From: Metellina segmentata
Taxonomy: Eukaryota; Arthropoda; Arachnida; Araneae; Tetragnathidae
Direction: 5' to 3'
Assembly (NCBI GenBank): GCA_947359465.1
Contig: OX375879.1
Location: forward strand, 126,017,260-126,081,259
Length of the DNA stretch: 64,000 nucleotides
In this document: in pieces, positions 35,744-48,750 of the stretch
How the letters are laid out: each line of letters starts with the position of its first letter
Position numbering within the stretch: the first letter of the stretch is position 1
Program-made: the position numbers and the translations under genes
Notes under the pieces: model-generated
Databases searched by the model: none
What the model was told of the DNA's origin: nothing
The model's input: the letters and a program-made list of their open reading frames with translations, nothing else

Positions 35744-38380
35744 ATGATGAATACAACTGGACTTAAGCTGTGTTACTGGAATGCCCAGTCCCTTACATCC
35801 CGTGTTCACGAGTTGCGGGACTTCGTATATGAGCATAAACCCGATGTTTTACTAATTCAGGAAACTTTCCTTAAGACTGGACAAAAGGTCGCGCTGCCAA
35901 ACTACGAATTCTATAGCACCCCGAGAGCCATTGGCCGCGGAGGCGGCACTGGCATTTTTGTTAAAAGGGCTATCCCACACCACCGAGTATCAACACCTAG
36001 ACTACACATAATTGAAGCCACTGCAATTACAATTAAACTTCATAATCTCAATCCACTTACACTTGTGTGTCTCCAGCTACATTAAAAACGCTGCACCTTC
36101 CAATTTCACATGGGACATTGAGTCCCTACTCACACTTAACTCTTCAATTATTATTGCTGGAGACATGAATGCCAAACACAGACATTGGAATTGCCTAAGA
36201 GCTGACCGACAAGGTAAACAACTTTACTCCTTTGCGACTAACGCAGGTCTAAAAATTGCTGCATCTGACATGCCCACAAGGTACGGCCATTGTGGTGCCA
36301 ATACGATCGATTTGGCTTTGGTTAGGGGATTTCCCTACAATTATACCGTAGAGTCACTCTCAGAAATGTCTAGTGACCATAATCCCGTCATGATGATCTT
36401 TGACACAAATACAGCAGTACCTGGGACCACCGGAGCCTTTATTCCTAACTGGGTGAAATTCACCCAAGCTCTACAAGACACTCCATACACTGACTTAACA
36501 GCCAATACAGAAGAGGAGCTTAACTCCATTACAGACAAACTCACAAAAAAACATCAGCAATGCTTTTCTCGCATCGGGGAAAACCATTCACGGCGCTCCC
36601 ATCAGCTACCTACCCAAACACCTTAGAGAGCTTATTAAAACTAAGAACAAAGCTCGGAAAACTTGGCAGCGGACCAGATTGGCAACTGATAAAACGTTAA
36701 TGAACAGGGCTCAGCAAAAGTTTAAGGACTCGATTCATGAACACACACAGCAAAACTGGACTGATTATATCACCTCACTTACTGCTGAGGATGGTTCAAT
36801 CTGGAGAGCTCTTAAAAAATTTAAGAAATCTTCACACAATATTCCACCCCTTAAAGGGTCTGCTGGTATTGCATATACGGACACTGAAAAGGCCGAAATA
36901 ATGGCCAATAGCTTAGAGCTACAGTTCCGTGAAAACAACATCTCCAATCCAATTATTGTTAAGAAAGTAAATACATCACTAAGAAATCTTCTTAATTCTA
37001 CTCCCACTGACCAAATTGAGCCTGCCAAGCCTTCTGAGATCCTTTGCTACATCGGTAACCTCAAAAAGAAGAAAAGTCCTGGAATTGATGCCATATCGAA
37101 CGTTATGCTACGAAACCTACCTACGAAAACTATTTTTGAAATTACTACTCTAATTAATTCTGTTCTGTCGCTAAGACTTTTCCCCTCTACTTGGAAGACA
37201 GCTGTTGTTGTCCCCATCCTAAAGCCTCACAAACCTCCAGACAAAACTGATAGCTATCGACCGATTAGCCTTCTGACTGTGCTCAGCAAGACAGCTGAGT
37301 ACATTATCAACCTCAGAATGGAAGCTTACTGTGAACAAGCAAAAATTTTCATCCCTCAACAGTTTGGCTTTAGAAAGCAGCTGTCAACAACGCATCAACT
37401 TCTTAGAGTTACTGAATACATCATTGATGGCTCTAGAGCCAAGAAAAGTACTGGTGCAGTTCTTCTTGATGTAGCAAAGGCATTCGACAGAGTTTGGGTT
37501 AATGGACTTATTCACAAACTAATTACATATGGCTTCCCTGCCTCACTTACACTTCTCATCTATTCCTACCTGACAAGTAGGCATTTTGTCGTTCGCATAA
37601 ATAAAACACTTTCTACTAAGCGTGCCATTCAGGCTGGTACACCACAAGGGTCCATACTGGGACCCAAATTATTCAATCTTTATGTGAACGACATCCCACA
37701 AGATACTGTCTCACTACTCTGCATGTTTGCAGATGACACTGCAATACTAGCCCAAAGCAATTACTTACCCCCAATATTACAAATACACTCACAAATTACC
37801 TACACACACTCGAGTCCTGGCTAATTCGCTGGAAAGTTCAAATCAATGTTGATAAGTGCCAAGCAATTATGTTCACTAAGAAAAGATTCCTTCCTCCACC
37901 TCTCAAACTTTTTGATAAAACTATCCCTTGGACCCATAATTGTATATACCTTGGTGTCACGTTAGACAGAAACTTAACTTGGAGTAAACATTTATCCACC
38001 CTTAGAGCCAAGTTCCTTGCGGCAAGAAGTATTGTTTATCCCCTAATTGCAAGGAACTCTGAATTGTCCATTCAAAATAAGTTGCTCATATACACTTCCA
38101 TGCTCAGATCAGTAATCAGTTATGCTTGTCAGGTCTGGGGATATGCTGCTAAATCCCATATGAGTAAATTAGAGGCTCTTCAAAATTCCACCCTGAGAAT
38201 CATCACTAATAGCCCATGGTTCTACAGAAATGCCAAAATCCGAGAAGAACTTGGAATTCTTGAACTTAAACAGTTCTTTGGCAAAATCAGTAAAAAATTC
38301 TACAATTCACTCATCCATATTGATAACCCAGCAATAGCGCAGATCTCCAGATATGACCATCGTCAAATATCCAACTCTAA
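35744..38380 (+). pseudogene. Jockey ORF2, endonuclease-reverse transcriptase, several frameshifts
   Basis: Open pieces at 35,744-36,085, 36,012-36,626, 36,679-37,824 and 37,869-38,380 in changing frames. The endonuclease part has WNAQS near its start, GDMNAKHRHW and SSDHNPV. The reverse transcriptase part has KKKSPGIDAI, LDVAKAFDRVW, AGTPQGSILGP and the catalytic FADD. The C-terminal TLRIITNSPWFYRN region is intact. Frameshifts make it inactive. Confidence 0.88.
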
Positions 38381-39390
38381 CGGCCATATTCACAAGTCTC
38401 GAGTTAACTCGAGGATCAGTTGATCCGCGAGTAAGAGTTAACTCGAGGATTATCAAAAACGGTATTCTCAAACGGCGTGTTAAGTGATCCGGGGATTAAA
38501 ATGAGACGCTCGCTATGATTGGCTCCTCACGATCACATGATATTTGTTTACATTGGTTAGGACGCCCGAATCTGCATTCATACTGATCAAGCCCGTACTT
38601 CGTCGTAGAATTGATTCCAAATTGTGAATAAATAGGACTCGCACAGCATTTTAATATGGGTTTGGGAAAAGAAATGCAAAGGTATTTAATCTCAAATTGG
38701 AATTTTATGGAAACCTAAATTTGGCAAGAAAGAATTGTACACAATGTCTTGACAGATGTATGTAATCTGATTATCTTTGTACTTGTCAGTATGGGTGTGT
38801 GTTGGTGTCGTGACAAGTAACTTGCATTATCAATTTTCTTTCATTCGTAGTAACTCAACAGAATAATTTTAATTCTACGACGAATTTGTATCTGCCATGG
38901 TCGTTTTCTACCGTTCGCTCTCTCCGGCTTAGAGGACAGAGGTGGCGCCATCTATCTTTTCGCTAAGCTGCTTGGTTAAGATTACGCAGCTATTTTTATT
39001 TTCATTTTTCTTTTGAATTTCAATAAAAATATGTTTAAATTTTTCCATTTAAGCAATTTTATTATGAGGAGATTAGCTGCTATGGAGTAGGTGCTCCATA
39101 ATGACAGATCCAGTTCAGTCGTCGCAAGAATTCTGTAATGGAGCATAGAATGAAATGTGTCCTCCATTTTCTTTTTCCAAAAAGATGGTACTGCGCATGC
39201 GTTAAATGTAACTCGCGAGTTAACTCGCCGATTTCGGAGGATCAAAATACAGCCCTTTCAGGGCAGCTCAATCCATCGAGCCAACCTCTTCTCATTGGCT
39301 GAAAAAGGTCACGTGATTTTCACTCTATTTTTGGGTTCGAGAGTGTATAAGTAAATAAGTAAAGTTAAAGATGTAAACAAGTTTGTTTAC

Positions 39391-42300
39391 CTTTTCCGCT
39401 GTGTTTAACTAACGTTACATCAACAGTTTCCAAAATGCATTCGTTTCCGAACACACTTATTGCAATTAGTAACCATTTCATAACTTTAAAAAAGAAAGAT
39501 ATATTTTTCTTCCAGCAAACCTCTTTATAAAATATCCGATATTTCTATATTTATGTAAATATCTCGATATTTTCCAACCTTGGTTTGGTAAAAAAAAAAC
39601 TTTCATTTGAAAGGAATTACTGGTGTATGTTGTCAAAAATACCAGAAACTCATCTAATTAATTCATCGTTTGCATTAAAACTTCCAGAAAATTGGTTTTA
39701 AAATAAGTATCTGATTTTAAAAAGAACTAGTAAACAATTTGATTCATGAAATTATTATCATAGTAGGCTGTTGAAATAGAGTTTCAAATTTCAGTTTCAA
39801 TTAAAATTAACATAACTTTGCGGATAAACTGATTTAATTGTAAAAGAATGAGTTCTTCTGTTAATATTTAGTTCTTTTTCTACTAGAATTATTTCTCAAA
39901 GGTTATTTTATTTTAATTCATGGTTATAAAAACAAATGTTTTATACTGATCAGTTATATTAAATATTTTACGTTAAAATGAATCTTTGTGGTAATTTTAT
40001 TGCATTATATAAAAAGTTAAAAACCATTATTTATATCAAAATATGCAAAAATAATAAGGCAGCTGAATGAAGGAGCATAACCCAAGGTGTAGGGCTAAAA
40101 TTGGGGAAATTAGTTTTTTTACTATTAACCATAACAAATCCAACCCTCAGAGTTGATACTTTTTAAATGTTAACGTTGCACGTCAGGAGAAGCTTAGCAT
40201 ATTTTTGTTTCTTTCAATCAAATATTTCCCAAACGAGAATGTAGGAGCCTTTGCTTGATTTGAGCCACATAATTTTAAGTGGTCAGATCTACTATGGGAA
40301 ATAGCACCTGTGTGTGCTCATCCCAGCATTTTTATAAATACCAACATGCTTTTTGATGTTATTTTCTACCATTTAGGTTTTAATATTGATGTTTTTTTAA
40401 CTAATAAATATCTGAACCAGCAATCAGACAAGAAACAAAATTCCAGTAATTGTAATAAAACATAAAAAGTTTCTTGAAGTTAAATGTTTTTATAGAGTAA
40501 GTTATGGATTTTTTGCTTATGTTGATGTGTTAGTATGTAACATAAAGCTCAATGTTTAGATATACAAAAAGAAATTTTTTTTAAATCTGATATAAGGGCG
40601 GATTTTAAGAATTGAAATGAAAAGCTTGACACTTGGAATGATTGTTGCACATGACATTTTGGTTGAGAAGAAAATAAAATACTAGTAAACTTAAGTAATA
40701 TTACAGTATACTCTCAATATCTTGAAGTCAGAGGGACGTAAAATATTGAGATAACAAGGTCAAATAAAACAAAAAAATTAAGTCATCACAATAGAATCAG
40801 TCTAAATCATATGCGTAAAAAGGGGGGGGTTCTAATAATCCCCCTGTCCGTTGAGAATTTTTTCACAAATCGCTCCTATATTAATACCTATACTTAAATT
40901 GTTCATAATACAATTAATAACTGTGTTACTTGCATAATTAATTAATATCAATGAAACAATGGTACACATTAGCTTTTTAAACATATTGTAAACAATTATT
41001 TACTTGCAGACACCTACACATCCCTATGGTTTTTTTTATGCAAAATGACTCTTTTGAGAGGGTTGTTTTAAAACTTTAGTAGTAAACGTTAAGCACCGTC
41101 ACCACTTCCCGACATACGTGTAACCAGGAGGCTTGGGAGTTCAACACCCCATCAGCTAAAAAAAACTTTGCAAGTGTTTTTTTTTTTAAATCAATTCCTT
41201 ATTAAAAATAACTCAAATTATTCACAGTAAAATTCATCAATTTTACTTGTGTAAATATTTTTTAAAAATTACGTTGAGGAATGGGTCGTATTGACCATTT
41301 TCCTTCATGCAGCCCAATATAAACCAGACTTGTGTAAATAGTAAAGGATTTCAATGAAACAGTGGTACATTAGCTGTATGAAAACATTGGCATAACCAAA
41401 GGAGTGGTGGTTCAAACCCCCCATTCAGTTAAGAATTTTGTTTCACATATAAGATTTTTTTCACAAATAACTAATTTATTAATACTTAAATTGTTCATAG
41501 CATAATTCGTCATTGTTTTACTTATGTAATTGATAACTGATACCAAGGAATGGTTCATTAGATGTAGATTTTTATATTTACAATGTATGGTTGTTATAAG
41601 AAAATAAGCAATGCTGGAACACTCCACTACACTCAATTATAGTGGTAGTTTGAACTCCTATATCTTCATAACTGAAAACTGCTCATAGAAATAATCTTTA
41701 TTAACACAGAATTTTATATGTTGTAGATAGAGAAAAATTTTCAAATGACAATCACACGTAATTGAAGTTAACAAAAAAGTCTAGTTCTAACCTCTTCAGA
41801 ACCAACCATATACAAATTGGTTTTTTTCTTTCTCTTTCTTCTGATAAAAATTATGAATTACTTCAACCTCGGGTCTCAACTATGCTGAAAGCCTAATAAT
41901 TTTTAAATGATAAGATATTGCTGAAGAACTCATGTTTTTGTATAATGCTCTATTATTATCACTTTATAAGCCCAATTAAAATAGGTTAGAAACACAAAGT
42001 ACATTTTTTTCATGTGATATTGTATCTTGGGAAGCGCCTTTTCATATACATAGGTACATTTATTGCTACAAAACATAAATTTTGTACATAATATATCATT
42101 AGCACTAAAATAACACAGTATGTGTAGCAAATAAGACAATACAATTTTTATGAACCCTATTTCATGATGCAAAGGATTTATGGATCACTTTTTTGAACAG
42201 AATACAGATTAATATTATGTGCAATTTAGTGTTATATGTATCTGGCATCTCCTTTTTTTGTATTCTAGTAAAATTTATGTGAACAGTAAGACGTGCTGTT

Positions 42301-42600
42301 CTTATTATCTTACTTTCTAGTTATTAAATCCCGAATTCAACTAGCTATCACTTTATTTCATTAATATTGCAACAGGTTATGGGTTTTAGCGACATTCAAC
42401 TGCGCAGATAGAGTAACGATGGCTCTGACGACATATTTGAGTTCACCATTTCTTCTGGACTGTGTGTAGATGACTGTGTACCAATACCTTTTCTTTTTGT
42501 CGCACACTTTGGTACATTCAGTAGTATTTTTATGCATGCCCGGCGAAGAAGTGAAATTGCATAACAATCAACAGTTGCCTGTTTGCTTTATTTGGCAATG
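39391..42600. other. AT-rich interior without genes
   Basis: No frame of interest. Two related segments near 41,110-41,250 and 41,400-41,520 share GG(A/T)GTTCAA-CCCC-TCAG-TAA and following T-rich sequence, so they are probably copies of an old repeat. A pogo-like motif, CTCAATATCTTGAAGTC, lies at about 40,712. Confidence 0.5.
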
Positions 42601-43200
42601 GGACTAGGCCAGATATTGCTTACACAGTGAGTTTGGTACTTCATAAGTTGGACAACCCCACAGAGACTGATTGGGAAATCGTGCAGACATTAAGATACCT
42701 TTGCAAGATCATTGGATATGGGCATTGTGTACAATAATGAAGATGACAGAAGCCCGATGTTGTTTAGTGATGCAGATAACAGCTGTGCAGAAACACTCAG
42801 GTCTCGCAGAGGTGTAGTTTCTTTCTACGGTGGATGTGCAATTACGTGTGAAGCAAACTACAGGAGACCATATCCAATTCAACGACAGAGGCAGAGTTCA
42901 TGGCATGCTGGCAGGTTTTGAAATGTAAACAGTTCTTGGAAAGCATGGATAAATTGACCCTGAACATGTGATGCAGCAGATATACAAAGAGCTCTTGAAA
43001 TGCATGATGGAAGGAAAGCAGAGATAAACTGTTACCTCGAACATATGATTCAGGCAGCTTTTGAAATGTAAACAGTTCTTGAAAAGCATGATGGAGGGAA
43101 AGCAGGGATAAACTGTGACCACGAACATATGATGCAGACAGGTTTTGATATGTAAACAGTTCTTGAGTAAACTTAGAGAGAATTTGTGGCTTGTTCCATT
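42601..43200 (+). pseudogene. Ty1/copia RNase H remnant
   Basis: Reading across frames gives TRPDIAYTVS, LDNPTETDWEIVQTLRYLC, YGIVYNNEDD, FSDADN, RSRRGVVSFYGG and TTEAEF, the order of the copia reverse transcriptase end and RNase H. Multiple stops and frameshifts. A repeated CTTGAAA-GCATGATGGA-GGAAAGCA-G segment follows at 42,930-43,110. Confidence 0.7.
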
Positions 43201-44426
43201 TCATTCTTTAAAGGTTGTGTCAGACTGCAAATTGGGCATGTCAGACTATTTTAACCAGCTTTGGTGACTGCAGATGATGCAACGTGAAATTGCCCTTGAT
43301 GCTGAAACATTCCAGAACTTGTCTTGAAAGACTTGCAGCGAATCGAACAGATGTGATCGGAATCCATCACTAAACGTTGATTGGAAAAATCACCAAATAC
43401 AATCGTGCTCGAAACAAACTATACTAAATGTGATAAAGCTAAAAAAAAATAAAGAGCTAATATATTAGGCCAATCGTATCGCACTCGGGAAAACTTTTAA
43501 ACTGATATAATAAATAACAGTTGGACTCAACCAAAAAAGCCTGTACTTTCGGTTAACCGTGTCTCCATCCGCTTGTCTTGTTTATTTACATCCGTAGTTA
43601 CTTATTTTACTTATATACTCTCGAACCCAAAAACAGAGGGAAAATCACGTGCCCCTTTTCAACCAATGAGATGAGGTTGGCTCGATGGATCAAGCTGCCC
43701 TGAACGTCTTTTGATCAAAATGTAACACCGAAACGGCAGTTTAAACCACGGATCAGGACTTGTGAATACGGTTTTCTCGATAACTCGCGGATTATCGTTG
43801 ATCCTCGAGTTAACTCGGACTTGTGAATACGGCCGTAAAAGACCACGATCTGTTCTAAACTACATTCCATGTCTAACGGTAACCGTACATGGTAACCAGT
43901 CCATTACGTAACCCTATGCCAAACACCCCGCTCTCTTTTTTCCGCAAGGATTAACGTTTCGAAACGACGTTTCTCTTTCCGAGAATCGTTGCTTTCCTTC
44001 CTCGAAAACCCGTTCCTTCCCGTCCCCCCTCACTCCCGCTCGATGTTCGGTTCTCTGCACGTAACTGTAACCTTGCCGCCGCCTTGAGATAAAATTCTTT
44101 TTTCCGCAAGGTGAAACGATTCGAAACGAGCTTCTCTTTCTGAGAATCGCTACCTTCCTTCCTCGAAAACCTGTTCCTTCCCTTCCCCCTCACTCCCGCT
44201 CGATGTTCGGTTCTCTTTTTGAAGAGGCCGGAGTCAGCGGTGCGTGACTTAAATCAGCTGTCCCATTCAAGCTTCTTGTCCCCATTGTTAAACTTTTCTA
44301 CCGTACTACCGTATCAATAGCAGCTCCATCTGTGTTCTGAAACTGTTCTATTATGTTGCCATGTCTCTTCGGTGCAATTTTATTGCGTCCATGTTTTCTC
44401 TTGCAGGTCCTCTCGGGCACTCCAGT
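43201..44426. other. Transposon arm and a duplicated 130-bp segment
   Basis: 43,585-43,835 is the right arm of the Harbinger-like element, then the Jockey 3' end. 43,931-44,054 and 44,097-44,220 are direct copies of about 125 bp (TTTTTTCCGCAAGG ... CGATGTTCGGTTCTCT). A related, inverted copy lies near 59,080-59,160. Confidence 0.6.
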
Positions 44427-46084
44427 CAGGGCCGCCCATAAGGGGGGACAAACCCGACAAATGTCGGGGGGCCCGCAGCCCCAAGGTTTGTTTAAGAAAT
44501 GATCTGCCTCATTTAAGGTTATTTTCTGAATTTGACAAAAAAATATCGAACAGAAAATATTATTTTCAAATCCTTAAAACGGCCCCGTCAAGGAGGTCTC
44601 ACATTTTCACCAGTCTACGACAACGACTAGTTGGTTTACATGCCACAAGGAGTAATGAAATAGTAAGCACGTTCTTCAACTTCATAAACCAGCTTTACAA
44701 TTTCTTTCGTGCGAGCCCACAGCGATGGGAACTGCTTCTAAAACATACTGATGAGAGGTCTCTACACGGTCTTTGTGAGACAAGATGGAGTACAAGAATT
44801 GAGGCAGTGAAACCTATATCTGAAAAACTACCTGACGTTTTAAAGGCCCTTTAAGTTGTAAAAAATCAGTAGTTTATCGTAAGAGGAAACGGCGGAAGAA
44901 TAAATGGATTCCTAAATAATTTTCAAATTTTGAAACTTTTTTTAATTCCGTTAAATATTTGGAAGGACACACTAGAGCAAATTAATACAAGAAATTTTTT
45001 TAATCCTTCAATCATAATATATCTACCTTGTTATCGAAATGAATAACATTAAAGCGTTAAATGAAACAATAGATAAAGATTTAAGAAAACAATGGCCAGT
45101 ATAAAAAGGGCTAAAAAGACATCTTCTATTATGGGTATAGATGCAGAATTTTTCAAAAAAAAAGAACGACAAAGGAAGCTTTGGAAGTGGAAAGAGAAAT
45201 GCCTGAAGTATTAGAAACCGAAGAAAAAAAAATTCAAAAGTTATGCAATACATTCGAAGCCATATTAAAAATAAATTCTAATTCTAATGACAACAACAAG
45301 GCACTTAAAAAATTAATTGAAAGCTATCCAGATGATTTAAGCCACAATCTCATCAATGAAATTCAGATGTACAAGACCGTTCGCGAAGCTACTTATTCAC
45401 ATTAAGCTAAGTTAGAAAATAAAGGTCTTCCACTCTCCCTTTAAATGATATCGATGGATTAAAATTGCAATCTATTTTCCCAGAACTTTGCATAACTTTA
45501 AGAATATTGTTTTCAATTCCCATCACAAGCTTCTAGTGGAAGGATTCAGTAAACTATCTATAATAAAAAATCCTTTACAATCTACTTTGGGCAAGGAAAA
45601 ATTTGAATCATCTTAGAATATTTTCAATTGAGCATGAACTAGCGTGCAAAATGAGCTTCCTTTTTTGACGGCATCGATAAATGCATTAATTCGAATAGAT
45701 TTACTGCTCTCTCCTCAGTACTGCAAAAGTTTTCGGAGTTTTGACTAGTCTTCAGCGTCCAAGGTATGTTTTTGATTGGGTTTCTAACAATCTTTCTATA
45801 GAGATATTTTTCTGATTATACTTCATTATCCTTATCGAAGTCCTGCTCGATCACAAAGTAGCCACACTTCGGGCTTTAGACGTATAACACATATACATAT
45901 TTAATTCCATTATTACTTACGAGTTCATTATTAATTTGCTGTGGGTTTGCTTGTACATTTCTGAAGTTGGGTATTTGTAAATATATGGATACTTGGGAAA
46001 ATAAAAACTTCCTACACAAAGAAAAAACTTAGGGGCCCGCGCGAAAATTTGTCGAGGGGCCCGGGAAATTTATGGGCGGCCCTG
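44427..46084. mobile_element. hAT element (ZMYM1-like), decayed
   Basis: Perfect 15-bp terminal inverted repeats CAGGGCCGCCCATAA, with CTCCAGT repeated at both flanks as target duplication (seven identical bases). The interior (44,510-44,854) encodes LVGLHATRSNEI and LCETRWSTRIEAV, as in ZMYM1-type hAT transposases, and near 45,530-45,650 a dimerisation-domain remnant (FSKLSIIKNPLQSTLG, SIEHELA). Many stops, so inactive. It lies inside the ORF1 end of a second Jockey element. Confidence 0.8.
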
Positions 46085-46356
46085 CTCCAGTTTCCAAGTC
46101 CTGATCCAAGCCGATTTATTCAATCCAAAATTATTTCTGCTAATAAAAATATCCTGTGTACCGTTATTTTTCCCTTAGCACCGGGAGATAGAGGGCCTGC
46201 GGCCCATAAGCTTCCACTAAATCTTCATCCTCCTCCTAGAAATGCGATTCCGCAGCTCCGAACGGCCACGGACTCAGTCCTCCGTTCATTCTATCTTTTC
46301 GAGCAGTACGTTGCTCTTATCGAAGCACCAGTAAATTCCGCACCACGAACCTAATG
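46085..46356 (+). pseudogene. Jockey family B ORF1 C-terminal end
   Basis: The open frame up to about 46,353 encodes a Pro/Arg-rich tail, and its stop overlaps the ATG of ORF2 (TAATG). It is cut from its upstream part by the hAT insertion. Confidence 0.5.
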
Positions 46357-48033
46357 TCTGTACAAAACAAGCAGTTTCTTTCAATCGGCTTATGGAATGC
46401 CAATGGACTTAAATCCAAAATTTACGAAGTTCGGCAGTTTTTAGCCAAAATGAACTTCGATCTTTTCTTGGTCAGTGAGACCCACCTAACTGCAGGATAC
46501 AATCCTCAAATACCCAATTATACTTTATACAAAAATGATAGGGATATTAGTCTCTCCACTAGAACAGCTATGGGTGGGACATGCATTTATATTAAGCGGA
46601 ATATTTCTCACAAACTAATCACAACTCCGCCGCTAAATTACATTGAAGCAACCCTGGTCGAGGTGAATTTGAGAAACTCACCCCCAATCAAAATTATTTC
46701 AGCATACGCACCTCCAATGACAAGAGGACGTATTTTTCCGGGAGCTGATTACTCTAAATTACTAGCAATTGGAAATAACGTTATTTTAGCAGGAGACCTT
46801 AACTCCCCGCACGTAGCCTGGAATAATCACAAATCCAGTAGCTGGGGGACGAAATTAAAATCACTGGTTGATAACATGCCAGGTGTATCGGTCATAGTTC
46901 CGGATGACCCTACACACATAAATAATTGTGGTCCCACTGACACTTATCTTGATTTGGCAATTATGAAATTCATCCCTTTTCAAAATTCGATCAGAGTTAT
47001 TAATGATCTTAGCTCTGATCACCTTCCAGTGGAAATCACAATATATATATATATAAATACCTCCATATTATCTAATAAAATTCCAGACCTTGTCTCCACA
47101 AACTGGGGAGACTTTAATTTTAATTTAGCAAACACCCCCCTTCCGTCTCTTAATGTAAGCTCCAATGTTGACATTGAAAATTCAATTGCTACTTTAGGCA
47201 CTAAATTTAAGGAGGCTTTTGATGCAGCTTCCAAACCAAAATTAAAACCTGTCCCTCTTCGTTTCTCTGAAGAGATCAGATCGAAAATTAAGCATCGAAA
47301 CCGTGTACGGAAACTTTGGCAACGCTACCGCGATCCCCAATCATTAGAATTATTCCGTACAGCCAACAGAGAAGTAAAGTCGGCTGTGCGCCTTCACGCT
47401 CAAGAAAGATGGTCAGAGCACATTGAATCCTTAACGACCGATGACAATTCACTTTGGAAGAAAGCTTCCCAACTCAAAAAAGCATACACATCCATTCCGC
47501 CTTTAACAGGCGTTAGCGGTGAAATTGCATCAACTCCGAAGGAAAAGGCAGAATTACTTGCAGACAGCCTTCAACAACAATTCCTTCCAAACCCAATCAT
47601 GTCAAATTTGTACACTCAAAACCACCATGATATTCATACACATGTTGAAGAGTTCCTAGGTACACCATTCGGACCGGGTATCGAACCTGCGACCCCGTCC
47701 GAAATCACTCAATACATATCTAATCTCAAAATCAAAAAGGCTCCTGGCATAGATTCTATTACGAATCGCATGTTGAAAAACCTTCCTCTAAAGTTTGTTT
47801 TATTCATTACCTTTTTAATAAATGTAATGATTAAAAACTCGTACTTTCCCCAAAGCTGGAAATTAGCGGTCGTTGTACCTATTCCAAAACCTTCCCAAGA
47901 TCTAAAACTCCCTCAAAATTATCGTCCAATTTCATTACTCAGCTGTATGAGTAAAATCTTTGAATTTGTCTTGCTTATACGCATGGATCAGTTCGTTCAG
48001 GAAAATGATGTCATTATTCCTGAACAAAATTAA
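46354..48033 (+). pseudogene. Jockey family B ORF2, truncated in the reverse transcriptase
   Basis: A 559-codon open frame, intact as far as it goes. Endonuclease: WNANGLKSK at 14-22, SETHL, GGTCIYIKR, AGDLNSPHVAW and SSDHLPVEI. Reverse transcriptase start: KKAPGIDSITNRML and NYRPISLL. It ends abruptly at IIPEQN, just before the expected FGFR motif, where a repeat family begins at about 48,025. The catalytic FADD half is missing. A TA microsatellite lies in frame at about 47,041-47,055. Confidence 0.85.
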
Positions 48034-48480
48034 TTTAAAATGTTGTCCTCGCATCTGCCCCCTTTAATCTGGTAACAACAGATTTAACATACACCAGCTT
48101 ATAGAAAATGCATTCAATTATTTCTTGTTGATATAATTAATTTAAAATATATATTGGTAATTGTTTTTCTTTATTTCTTGTTGATAGAATTAATTTAAAA
48201 TGTTGTCCTCGCATCTCCCCCCCTTTAGTCTGGTAACAACAGATTTAACATACACCAGCCTATTGAAAATGAATTCAATTTTTTTTTAATTTTATCTTGT
48301 ATAGACAATTTATTTGGTTTGAGTTTAAATATTTATTGTTGATTTGAGTTTAAAATATTTATTGCTATTTCTTGTTGATAGAATTAATTTAAAATGTTGT
48401 CCTCGCATCTGCCCCTTTAGTCTGGTAACAACAGATTTAACATACACCAGCCTATAGAAAATGGGTTCATCTTGTAGTAA
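48022..48480. repeat. Tandem repeat with AACAACAGATTTAACATACACC
   Basis: Three copies (starting near 48,027, 48,190 and 48,385) of a segment of about 90 bp that includes AATTAATTTAAAATGTTGTC and AACAACAGATTTAACATACA. The ACAACAGATT-AACGTG core recurs throughout 49,500-63,300. Confidence 0.7.
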
Positions 48481-48656
48481 AATTCAGGGATTATTATTAT
48501 GCTTTTTTATTTTATTTCAGGCAATTTATTGATTTGAGTTTAAAATATTTATTGTTTTGATTTAATTCTGCGTTAATAATTATTTCTTGAATTAATTAAA
48601 ATCACGATCACTTAATTTAAATCAAATTAATGCATTTAAAATAAATGACAAACGTA

Positions 48657-48750
48657 GAAATTCACTAAAAAAAATCGAAAATTCACTAAAAAAAATCGAA
48701 AATTCACTAAAAAAAATCGAAAATTCACTAAAAAAAAATTGAAAATGAAT
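48657..48750. repeat. 20-21-bp tandem repeat
   Basis: Four copies of AAATTCACTAAAAAAAATCG. Confidence 0.85.

Larger units (their letters stand above)
38381..43835. mobile_element. PIF/Harbinger-like element, non-autonomous, TAA duplication
   Basis: Terminal inverted repeats begin CGGCC(A/G)TATTCACAAGTC and continue with GAGTTAACTCGAGGATCA. TAA directly flanks both ends (38,378-38,380 and 43,836-43,838), a 3-bp target duplication as in PIF/Harbinger elements. A second inverted-repeat block (39,236-39,390 with 43,585-43,735) shows the arms were longer before later insertions. No transposase was recognised inside. Confidence 0.65.
34650..43930 (+). mobile_element. Jockey-clade LINE, interrupted by a DNA transposon
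   Basis: 5' part about 34,650-38,380, 3' part 43,836 to about 43,930, separated by the element at 38,381-43,835. The two parts join within the 3' UTR, judged by the second copy of this family at 59,993-60,730. The 5' boundary is approximate. Confidence 0.7.
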
